NCBI GenBank assembly: GCA_002360555.1
Contig: DEQS01000097.1
Span: 1 to 24,958 of the forward strand
Length of the DNA stretch: 24,958 nucleotides
Direction of reading: 5' to 3'
DNA from: Chloracidobacterium sp. UBA3360
Lineage (GTDB): Bacteria; Acidobacteriota; Blastocatellia; Pyrinomonadales; Pyrinomonadaceae
The first letter of the stretch is position 1. Every line of letters starts with the position of its first letter. Below the pieces are notes generated by a model, which saw only the letters and a list, made by a program, of their open reading frames with translations, was not told where the DNA came from and did not search any database. Position numbers and translations under genes: made by a program. Shown here one piece after another: positions 13,862 through 20,743 of the stretch.

Positions 13862-15022
13862 ATGGATTTTGCGACAAAGGAAATTTTCAAACGATACGCA
13901 AGTATTTTGGTCGGACGCCCGATCTCGCCGGTGTTTTTGAACATCTTGGTTACGAGCGTCTGCGACATGCGCTGTACACACTGTTTCTTTACTGAGGAAC
14001 TGGACGACAGGCCGCGTAAAAAGCTGCAGATGAAGACCGACGAGATCGCCAAGATATCGGAAACTCTTGGCGGAAATCTCGGTGTACTTGTACTCGCTGG
14101 CGGCGAACCATTCACGCGAAAGGACCTACCGCAGATCGTGCGAGCCTTTTACGAAAACAACAAGCTCGACTCCGTCTATTTGATGTCGAACGGCCAGATC
14201 CATCCGCGTATTTTCCCCGATGTTGCACAGATCATGGACGAATGTCCGAATCTGAACGTCAGCGTCGCCCTCGGTATCGACGGCATGAAAGACGCTCATG
14301 AGAAAATTCGCCGCAAAGAGGGAAGCTGGGACAAAGCTATCCACACGGCCCGCACTTTGCAGCAGATGAAGAAAGAGCAGTATCCCAAGCTCGATATTCA
14401 GACCTGTACGTGCGTGATGCATTCGAATGAGGAGACGATCTTTGACTGGTACGATTTCCTCAAATATGACCTTAAACCGGACAAGGTGAATATCAACTAT
14501 ATTCGTCCTCCGTCGGCCGATCCGATTGAACTGCAATTTGACCACAAACGTTATCAAAAGCTGTCGCAGATGATACTTGAGGATACAAAAGACGCTACGC
14601 TCAAGAATAACTATGGCGGCGACTCAGGCTTTTTCAAAGCCGCAGTCGATATCTACATGCACGATATCATTGCCAAAACCAAAGAAGAGGGCAAAGCCCA
14701 GCTCAAATGCTACGCCGGTTCAGCCGGTGCGGTGATCTATGACAACGGTGCTTTGTCGTCGTGTGAAAATAAGGGTGACGTGCTTAATTTGCGTGATTAC
14801 GAGTGGGATTTTCAGGCCGCCTGGAAGACCAATCTGATGAAAGAACGCCGCAAAGAGGTCGCCGACGGTTGCCATTGTACCCACGAATCAAACTGTTTCT
14901 ATCCTTCGCTGCCGCTAAACCCGGGCCATTTGATCAAGATCATCAAGCTTGAGGGCCAGATGAAAAAGGCGGCAAAGAACGCAGGTTTTCTTGCGGCAAA
15001 GGAAGTTGCTCTAAAGGCTTAA
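13862..15022 (+). CDS. Radical SAM protein with SPASM-like C-terminal cysteines
   Basis: This 386-aa protein has the radical SAM motif CDMRCTHC (Cys34, Cys38, Cys41), which binds the 4Fe-4S cluster that cleaves S-adenosylmethionine. AGGEPF (79-84) and the GIDG strand (138-141) are standard TIM-barrel motifs. The C-terminal part has further cysteines at 283 (LKCYAG), 301 (SSCENKGD) and 337, 339 and 345 (DGCHCTHESNC). This is the arrangement of a SPASM or twitch domain holding auxiliary Fe-S clusters. Its substrate cannot be named. SPASM enzymes modify peptides, proteins or small molecules. It is followed 15 bp later by a glycosyltransferase of the MGDG-synthase type, with an SDR beyond, so an envelope or lipid role is a reasonable inference. 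A ribosome-binding GGGG lies at 13851-13854. Confidence 0.87.
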   Translation: MDFATKEIFKRYASILVGRPISPVFLNILVTSVCDMRCTHCFFTEELDDRPRKKLQMKTDEIAKISETLGGNLGVLVLAGGEPFTRKDLPQIVRAFYENNKLDSVYLMSNGQIHPRIFPDVAQIMDECPNLNVSVALGIDGMKDAHEKIRRKEGSWDKAIHTARTLQQMKKEQYPKLDIQTCTCVMHSNEETIFDWYDFLKYDLKPDKVNINYIRPPSADPIELQFDHKRYQKLSQMILEDTKDATLKNNYGGDSGFFKAAVDIYMHDIIAKTKEEGKAQLKCYAGSAGAVIYDNGALSSCENKGDVLNLRDYEWDFQAAWKTNLMKERRKEVADGCHCTHESNCFYPSLPLNPGHLIKIIKLEGQMKKAAKNAGFLAAKEVALKA

Positions 15023-15037
15023 ACAAACCGCCCATAG

Positions 15038-16213
15038 ATGCAGCCTAACACACCAAAAATCCTTATTATTTCCTCCGATACCGGCGGCGGGCATCGCTCT
15101 GCGGCGAAAACGATTGCCGACGGTGTCGAGCGATTTTGGAAAGGCGAGTCGGCTGTCGTTCGTACGATCAAGGCGGTCGAAGAATCGCATCATATCACTG
15201 AAAAGCTGGTAAAGGTTTACAACTGGACGCTGAAAAATAAGCAGCACTGGATGAAATATCTTTACTGGGCGATGAATAAGATCCGGCCCGAGACGAGGGA
15301 ATTTTTTCATAAACGTTGTATTGGATACGTTCGCGGGCAATTCGAAAAATGGTGTCCGCATATCGTCGTCAGTGTCCATCCGCTAACGCAGCATATCTTT
15401 GCCCGCATACTTAAAGAACTTGATCTAATAGATCAGGTTCCGCTTGTAACTGTTGTAACTGATCCATGTTACGGCTTTTGGAAGGGCTGGGCTTGCGATG
15501 ATGTTTCGCTATATTTAGTAGCAAATGAAGACGCGGAACGGCAACTTGTTGATTATGGTATTTCGCCCGATCGTATCAAGATCTCAGGCATGCCGGTCGA
15601 TCCTAAGTTTCACGAGATCGACGAAAAAGACGCTCAAAGCGCACGCCGGATCTACGGCCTCGACCCAGATAAATTCACCGTTTTTGTAAACGCAGGTTGG
15701 GTCGGCGGCGGCAATATCCCAAAGATATTCAAAGAATTCGTTCGTGGAGAACTGGACGTTCAGGCGATATTTCTTGCCGGTAAGAACGAAGAATTAAGGC
15801 TTGAGGCTGAAGAAATTGCCAAGACTGCAAAATTCCCGGTAAAGGTCATTGGTTATTCCGATGAGATCGAAAAGCTGATGCAGTCGGCCAATGTGATGAT
15901 CTCAAAGCTTGGCGGACTCACGACGTTCGAAGCCCTCGCCTGCCGCTTGCCAATAATTGCTGACGCGACCACGCCGCCGATGCCGCAGGAAGCTGGTACT
16001 TCGCGGCTTATCGAGGCTCGCGGAGCCGGCATTCTACTCAAACGTTCGACAGACATCGTCCCGACGATACGCAACCTGGTGAATAACCAAGGCGAGTATT
16101 CGCGTATGAAGACCGCGACCGCAGGGATGACGATGCCAAATTCGACCGAGTCGATCATTCGCGAGATCAACGCCCTTTGGCCAAAGGCTCAGGCCGCGGC
16201 TCCCCCGGTTTAG
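15038..16213 (+). CDS. MGDG synthase-type glycosyltransferase (GT28)
   Basis: This 391-aa GT-B glycosyltransferase starts KILIISSDTGGGHRSAA, with the glycine-rich GGGH (16-19) of the MGDG_synth domain. SVHPLTQHIF and VVTDPCYGFWKGW continue the acceptor domain. The C-terminal donor domain contains VFVNAGWVGGG and the sugar-nucleotide loop SKLGGLTTFEALACRLPII. Relatives (plant MGDG synthases, bacterial UgtP/YpfP) transfer galactose or glucose from UDP-sugars to diacylglycerol at the membrane surface. The TDP at VVTDP fits this family. It follows the radical SAM gene by 15 bp and precedes an SDR, so all three may act in one glycolipid or envelope pathway. The exact acceptor and sugar are unknown. 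Confidence 0.85.
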   Translation: MQPNTPKILIISSDTGGGHRSAAKTIADGVERFWKGESAVVRTIKAVEESHHITEKLVKVYNWTLKNKQHWMKYLYWAMNKIRPETREFFHKRCIGYVRGQFEKWCPHIVVSVHPLTQHIFARILKELDLIDQVPLVTVVTDPCYGFWKGWACDDVSLYLVANEDAERQLVDYGISPDRIKISGMPVDPKFHEIDEKDAQSARRIYGLDPDKFTVFVNAGWVGGGNIPKIFKEFVRGELDVQAIFLAGKNEELRLEAEEIAKTAKFPVKVIGYSDEIEKLMQSANVMISKLGGLTTFEALACRLPIIADATTPPMPQEAGTSRLIEARGAGILLKRSTDIVPTIRNLVNNQGEYSRMKTATAGMTMPNSTESIIREINALWPKAQAAAPPV

Positions 16214-16286
16214 ACAGTTTTGGCTTTCCACCTTTGCCTTTTTCCTTACCTACAATTAACCTTATTTCTTTGCGAGGGAAAGTATT

Positions 16287-17036
16287 TTGAGTCTTTTACT
16301 TGAAGGAAAACGTGCATTTGTTTCGGGCGGTACGCGGGGTATCGGAGCCGCTATTTGCGAGGTCTTTGCCCGCGAGGGTGCGGATGTCGCATTTAACTAT
16401 CATTCGAGTGACGATCTGGCTGACGAGGTCCGGGCGAAGATCGAGGCTCACGGCCGTCGTGCATTGAGCTATAAAGTCTCAGTCACCGACCGTTACGGGA
16501 TGAAGCACATCGCCCGCGAGATAAAAGATGCGTGGGGTCCGGTCAACGTTCTCGTCAATAACGCCGCGGTGAACAAAGGTGATAATTTCGCGACGACGAC
16601 TGATAAAAGCTGGGATTGGGTCGTTGATACCAATGTCGGCAGCCTATTTGCTGTCACAAAACCGTTTTACAAACAGATGATCCGCGAAAAGGCCGGATCG
16701 ATCCTCAACATTACGTCAGTAGGGGCGATCCGCAGCTTACCCACATCAGTCCACTACGCCACATCAAAGGCCGCGATGATCGGTTTTACCAAATGCCTGT
16801 CACGCGAAGCCGCAAATTTTGGTGTCTCGGTAAACGCCATCGCAGCCGGTATTTTTGATACCGACCTCGGTCATACATTACCCGAACGGCTGATCCAGAT
16901 GCATGATTTTTGGGTAGCAAAGGGCCGAAAGGGACGTCCCGAAGAGCTTGCAGAATACGCTGCATTTATGTGCAGCGATCGTAACAGCTTTATGAGCGGC
17001 GAGGTCGTCATCGTCGATGGCGGAGCGATAACATAA
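16287..17036 (+). CDS. Short-chain dehydrogenase/reductase (FabG-like)
   Basis: This 249-aa classical SDR is an NAD(P)-dependent oxidoreductase. It shows the GGTRGIG cofactor motif (14-20), NNAA (91-94), Asn116 and the catalytic Ser144, Tyr157 and Lys161 (ITSVGAIRSL, then HYATSKAAM). The C-terminus SGEVVIVDGG is typical of FabG-type enzymes. The start is TTG at 16287, supported by GAGGGAA 6 bp upstream and by the SLLLEGKRAFVSGGTRG fit; no ATG is suitable. Close relatives reduce 3-oxoacyl-ACP, but many SDRs of this class have other substrates, so I give no gene symbol. It lies 73 bp after the glycosyltransferase gene in the same direction, and a strong hairpin follows at 17041. Confidence 0.88.
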   Translation: MSLLLEGKRAFVSGGTRGIGAAICEVFAREGADVAFNYHSSDDLADEVRAKIEAHGRRALSYKVSVTDRYGMKHIAREIKDAWGPVNVLVNNAAVNKGDNFATTTDKSWDWVVDTNVGSLFAVTKPFYKQMIREKAGSILNITSVGAIRSLPTSVHYATSKAAMIGFTKCLSREAANFGVSVNAIAAGIFDTDLGHTLPERLIQMHDFWVAKGRKGRPEELAEYAAFMCSDRNSFMSGEVVIVDGGAIT

Positions 17037-17040
17037 GAAA

Positions 17041-17114
17041 TTGCCCACGAAACACACAAAAGGCACGAAAATAAGAAGTATTTATTTCGTGCCTTTGGTG
17101 TGTTTCGTGGGCAA
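17041..17114. terminator. 30-bp inverted repeat between convergent genes
   Basis: Arms 17041-17070 and 17085-17114 are reverse complements with a single mismatch, around a 14-nt AT-rich loop. The left arm begins TTGCCCACGAAACACAC and includes GGCACGAAA. It fits tightly between the stop at 17036 and the stop at 17117, so it can terminate or stabilise both transcripts. Its length and internal ACGAAA repetition exceed an ordinary terminator. Confidence 0.8.
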
Positions 17115-17116
17115 AC

Positions 17117-17602
17117 TCATTTTTCTAATTTTTCTTTTGCCCGTCCGATAAATACCTTTATCATTTCGGTGATACTCTTGGTCATTTCGCTGCTGATGAG
17201 CGATTCGCCGGCGAGCCATGCTAGAGAATGGAGTTCGCCGGCTTTTTTGCGGCGGAGTTCGACGGCTTGAGAGAAATGCACCATCGTGACATCTTTCGCT
17301 TTTTCAAAAAAGTCGGCGGAGTAGCGTAAGAAATTTTCGGCCTCGGTACGCAGCGGCGACCATTCTATACGGTCTTCACTGTTCTCAGCCATTTCAACAG
17401 CAAATTTTTGCAGGATCTGACCAACAACCGGCACGCTTGCCTGGACTTTCCAGTGTGCGATGCCCTTGGCGTCGGTATGGATCTGCTCAACGCCGGGCAT
17501 CATCTCGGCAAAATTTGTGACATCGGCAAAAAACTCCCGCACCTTGTCGATGCTCGACCTGACCTCAATATCGCTGCTGTAACCCGCCTTGACTGTAAAC
17601 AT
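17117..17602 (-). CDS. SRPBCC (polyketide cyclase/Coq10-like) protein
   Basis: This 161-aa protein begins MFTVKAGYSSDIEVRSSIDK and reads like a START/SRPBCC helix-grip fold. The features are SSIDKVREFFADVTNFAEMM near the start, central strands GIAHWKVQASVPVVGQ and DRIEWSP, and a long C-terminal helix (KSITEMIKVFIGRAKEKLEK). This fold binds hydrophobic ligands in a central cavity. Coq10, polyketide cyclases and START proteins share it, and the ligand cannot be inferred here. An open frame extends upstream to 17857, but that part overlaps the divergent zinc-ribbon gene and lacks domain support, so I start at MFTVK. The C-terminal helix is longer than in minimal SRPBCC domains. Confidence 0.75.
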   Translation of the reverse strand: MFTVKAGYSSDIEVRSSIDKVREFFADVTNFAEMMPGVEQIHTDAKGIAHWKVQASVPVVGQILQKFAVEMAENSEDRIEWSPLRTEAENFLRYSADFFEKAKDVTMVHFSQAVELRRKKAGELHSLAWLAGESLISSEMTKSITEMIKVFIGRAKEKLEK

Positions 17603-17702
17603 ATTTGATAAAATTGGGATGTAATTGTGATACGCAAAAAGTATATCAAATGATCCGTTCCTGTCAGAACGGGGAGCGATAGCGACGGGGTTCCTACACC
17701 TT
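17603..17702. promoter_or_regulatory. Divergent promoter region with CCGTTC hairpin
   Basis: These 100 bp separate the reverse SRPBCC gene from the forward zinc-ribbon gene. CCGTTC-CTGTCA-GAACGG (17655-17672) is a small inverted repeat. Its loop side, CTGTCAGAAC at 17661-17670, is the exact reverse complement of GTTCTGACAG in motif copy F, so this may be a diverged reverse copy of the dispersed motif. Confidence 0.4.
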
Positions 17703-17903
17703 ATGATATTTTCAACCGATAATACTTGCCCACGCTGCGGTGCTGTAAAGATAAAAAAATGGGCCGACCTTACAGAAGAGCAGCAAATGCTCGTCCGCAA
17801 ACTGCCGCTCTCCGCCGAATACACGCACAGCGCGCGAAAAAAGCACCGCTTCTGCACGCGGTGCTGGTTTGAGTTGGTTGAAAAGGAAAGCCATGAGGCA
17901 TGA
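17703..17903 (+). CDS. Small zinc-ribbon-like protein
   Basis: This 66-aa protein has two CxxC knuckles, CPRCG (residues 9-13) and CTRCW near residue 51, separated by about 40 residues of mostly charged helix (WADLTEEQQMLVRKLPLSAE). The four cysteines could bind one zinc ion. The stretch LSAEYTHSARKKHRFCTRCW looks evolutionarily constrained. I recall similar small proteins but know no assigned function. The length and intact cysteine pairs argue for a real gene, although the upstream sequence shows no strong ribosome-binding site. Confidence 0.6.
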   Translation: MIFSTDNTCPRCGAVKIKKWADLTEEQQMLVRKLPLSAEYTHSARKKHRFCTRCWFELVEKESHEA

Positions 17904-17913
17904 GTAGAGAGTT

Positions 17914-17943
17914 TTTGGTCCGGTCCGGACCAGCTGGACCAAA
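17914..17943. repeat. GGTCC/GGACC-rich inverted repeat
   Basis: TTTGGTCC (17914-17921) pairs with GGACCAAA (17936-17943), and the loop itself holds GGTCCGGACC, a perfect palindrome. A further GGACC lies at 17946-17950. It sits between the zinc-ribbon stop and the glnE stop. No T-run follows on either strand, so it is an atypical terminator or a binding site. Confidence 0.5.
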
Positions 17944-17965
17944 GTGGACCGAGATCGTTTCTACG

Positions 17966-20743
17966 TTAAGACAAAATGCTTTCGAATGCAGAACGGACAG
18001 CTAGACGGTGGAGCGTCAGTTGTTCAACCAGATCGGCAGGTGAGGCGAGGCCCATTCGGGTGGCGATGGTCTTGAGGGCGTTCTCGTTGCCGAGCGGTAC
18101 GCGGGTTGTGCGGCCGATCGTTAGACGGAGGTTGTGGTCGAGCTTGGCGAGGAACTCGTAGCCGACGCACAGATCGGAGATGGCGGGTAGTGGAGTGGAG
18201 GAATCGGGGAGATTCGACCGATCACTATATAAACGTTCTAATCTATCAAGCATCGCTCGCGTTGAGCGCCTGTTCTCCTCTACTCTTGAACCCCTCTTCT
18301 CCCCCACTTCTTCATCCGGCACGTTATCGCGAAGCTGTAAAAATCTCATCGCAAAGTAAACATCGAGCATGCCGCCGGAGCCGTATTTGATATCGATGTC
18401 GCTGCCACGGCGGGTTCGAACGCGTTGGTTTTCGAGCGCGAGGCGAACGCGTAGAGTTTCATCGCGTAATTCGTCTGCCGGCAGGGCGGCGGCGCGTTCG
18501 TGGATGACGCGGTGGGTTTCGTTTTCGACGTTTAAGCCGATGCTGGCATCCCCGCCGACCATCCTTAGTTTTACAAACGCCAGCATTTCCCATACGGCAG
18601 CCGTGTCGGTCATATAAGCGAGAAACGCGTCGATCGACATCGCACTCATTCCTTTTGAGCCAAACGGCCGCAGCCGCAGATCTACGCGGTATAGGCTGCC
18701 GTCGCGGGTCATGGACGAAAGCGCCGTGACAAACAGCTCGACCGCACGGCTATAAAATTCGCCGGGCGTGATCTCGGCCATGATATCCTGCGGGTCGAAA
18801 TAGACGATCACAAGATCTAGGTCAGAGTCGTAATCGAGGCCGCGGCCACCGAGTTTGCCAAGGGCGAGCACTGCGAGATCGAGCGGTGCAGGGCGGCCGA
18901 TGTTGCCTGTGCGGATGGCGAGTTCATCGCGGACAGCACGTAGAGCGGCGGCGATGCTTGCCTCGGCGAGGTTGGTCTGGAGCCGCTTTGCCTCCGAGAT
19001 AGTTATCTTTTCGAAGATATCCAGCACGACGATCTGTAGTAAAAACCTCGACCACGTTCGCCGCATAGCCGAAAGGCGCTGGCCAAAATCGCGGGTAGAT
19101 TCGACCGACGCCATCATCTGCTCGGCGTAATCGGGCTCGGTAAATTCACCTTCGGGGTCGGGAAGATCGGCTACTAGATGCGGATTGGCGGCGAGCATTG
19201 ACGCAAAATGCGGCGAGACCTCAGACACACGGTCAAGCACCGTGACATTTTTGCTGGACGGATCAAATTCTATTTCTGATTTCTGAATGGACGCAAGGAC
19301 GTGCGAACGTGAGCGTTCGCTGGCGGTCGGGACATCGCGGGTCGTGTTAATTTCCTCGGAAACCTCTTGCACCTCGCCAAACACATTCGTAAAAATGCGG
19401 CTGACGTTTGCGGTGTATTTTGCCAAACCCTTTTCAAAATTACCGCCCTCGGCAAAGCTCATACGGCGGGCGAGCAATTCGCGTTTTTCGGCGTCTTCAG
19501 GCACAGTATGCGTCTGGACTCCGTTTTCCATTTGGAGCATGTGCTCTGTACGCCGCAGAAATGTGTAGGCTGTCGTCAACTCTGTCAGATCTGTTTCGGT
19601 CAGGTGTTTGCGGTCGGCAAGCCGGACGAGGCTAATGAGTGTATGCGGACTGCGAAGCCATTTGTCACGGCCGCCGTGGGCGAGTTGCAGAGCCTGAGCG
19701 AGAAACTCGATCTCGCGGATGCCGCCGCGTCCGAGTTTGACGTCGAAACCGCGACGGTTGACCTGTTCGAGATCGATCTGCTCTTTCGAACGGCGGACGT
19801 TGGCAAGAGCCGTCTCGACGGTTTCTTTCTTAGAAAAAACAAGATCCTCGACCTCCGCAAAGAATGTTTTGAACAGCTCGATATCACCCGCACAACCACG
19901 CGAACGGATCAGGACCTGACGCTCCCACGCTCTCGCTTCGGTCTTGTAATAACGCACCATATCGGCAAGCGAGATCGTCAGAGCTCCGAGCGAACCGTGC
20001 GGCCGCAGACGCAGATCGACGCGATAAGCGGCACCTTCACCGGAAGGCTCGCCGACGAGTTTTGTGACGTATTCGGCAAGCTTGACGAAATATTCGCGGT
20101 TCGTGACCTGTCCGCGAGAGCCGTTGCCCGAGGTCGAGCCTTCGTCTGAATAGAAGAATACGAGATCGATGTCCGACGAATAATTAAGCTCGCGTGAGCC
20201 AAGTTTGCCCAGCGCCGTGATGCAAAACCGGGCGGGCACAAAGCGGCCTTTGTCATCGGTTTCTTGCGGCTGGCCAAAACGGTTGTCCATCTCGCGGCGG
20301 GCAAGCTGCAAGGCGGATTCGAGTATAGCGTCGGCGAGATGTGAGATCTCCTCGGTGATCTCGGCAATCGTCGCGAGACGCCGGATGTCGCGGAGATAGA
20401 TGCGAAGCAGCTCGCGGCGGCGAAATCTGGCAAACAGAACCTGAGGCTCAAGCTGCGAGTTTGTCAGGGCAAAACGCGCCAAAGATTCGAGCAGCTCGTC
20501 TTTGCCGCGAACACCCGATTCGCGTCGTTTGCGGTTGAGCCACCAGAAGTAATCAGGATTCTGAAGCAGCGTTGTAGCAAGCAGAGGGCTGAACGAGACG
20601 AGCGTCAAAACGTCGGAAAGCAGCCCTTCGTTTTTGAGCAGCTTTGCTGACTCAGACGGATGAGCCTCAGCCAGCTGGCCGAGAAACCGACGGGCGGCTT
20701 CGGCGTCGGGCAGGCTGCTCATCAAAAATTCGTCTCTTTTCAT
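17966..20743 (-). CDS. glnE: Bifunctional glutamine synthetase adenylyltransferase/deadenylase
   Basis: This 925-aa enzyme turns glutamine synthetase down by adenylylation and back up by phosphorolytic deadenylylation, in response to PII protein and glutamine. Two nucleotidyltransferase halves are visible. The N-terminal deadenylase half has LGKLGSRELNYSSDIDLVFF with D191 and D193. The C-terminal adenylylase half has LGKLGGRGLDYDSDLDLVIV with D641 and D643. The motifs YRVDLRLRPHGS and YRVDLRLRPFGS follow in each half. Its length is close to the roughly 945 aa of E. coli GlnE. The N-terminal extension is short, and a poorly conserved charged insert lies near residues 810-850. The ATG overlaps the stop of the upstream sigma54 activator as ATGA, which indicates translational coupling in a nitrogen-control operon. 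No PII (glnB/glnK) or glnA is present here. Confidence 0.95.
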   Translation of the reverse strand: MKRDEFLMSSLPDAEAARRFLGQLAEAHPSESAKLLKNEGLLSDVLTLVSFSPLLATTLLQNPDYFWWLNRKRRESGVRGKDELLESLARFALTNSQLEPQVLFARFRRRELLRIYLRDIRRLATIAEITEEISHLADAILESALQLARREMDNRFGQPQETDDKGRFVPARFCITALGKLGSRELNYSSDIDLVFFYSDEGSTSGNGSRGQVTNREYFVKLAEYVTKLVGEPSGEGAAYRVDLRLRPHGSLGALTISLADMVRYYKTEARAWERQVLIRSRGCAGDIELFKTFFAEVEDLVFSKKETVETALANVRRSKEQIDLEQVNRRGFDVKLGRGGIREIEFLAQALQLAHGGRDKWLRSPHTLISLVRLADRKHLTETDLTELTTAYTFLRRTEHMLQMENGVQTHTVPEDAEKRELLARRMSFAEGGNFEKGLAKYTANVSRIFTNVFGEVQEVSEEINTTRDVPTASERSRSHVLASIQKSEIEFDPSSKNVTVLDRVSEVSPHFASMLAANPHLVADLPDPEGEFTEPDYAEQMMASVESTRDFGQRLSAMRRTWSRFLLQIVVLDIFEKITISEAKRLQTNLAEASIAAALRAVRDELAIRTGNIGRPAPLDLAVLALGKLGGRGLDYDSDLDLVIVYFDPQDIMAEITPGEFYSRAVELFVTALSSMTRDGSLYRVDLRLRPFGSKGMSAMSIDAFLAYMTDTAAVWEMLAFVKLRMVGGDASIGLNVENETHRVIHERAAALPADELRDETLRVRLALENQRVRTRRGSDIDIKYGSGGMLDVYFAMRFLQLRDNVPDEEVGEKRGSRVEENRRSTRAMLDRLERLYSDRSNLPDSSTPLPAISDLCVGYEFLAKLDHNLRLTIGRTTRVPLGNENALKTIATRMGLASPADLVEQLTLHRLAVRSAFESILS

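Noticed and set aside
12179..15022. RiPP system: GIIVGD repeat protein as precursor with the nearby radical SAM/SPASM enzyme
   Set aside because: The repeat protein has a normal Sec signal peptide, its own promoter and a terminator, and a cysteine desulfurase gene on the opposite strand lies between. No protease, exporter or precursor-recognition domain is nearby.
19367..20149. Forward 260-codon frame
   Set aside because: Entirely antisense to glnE, whose domain motifs are unmistakable in that interval.
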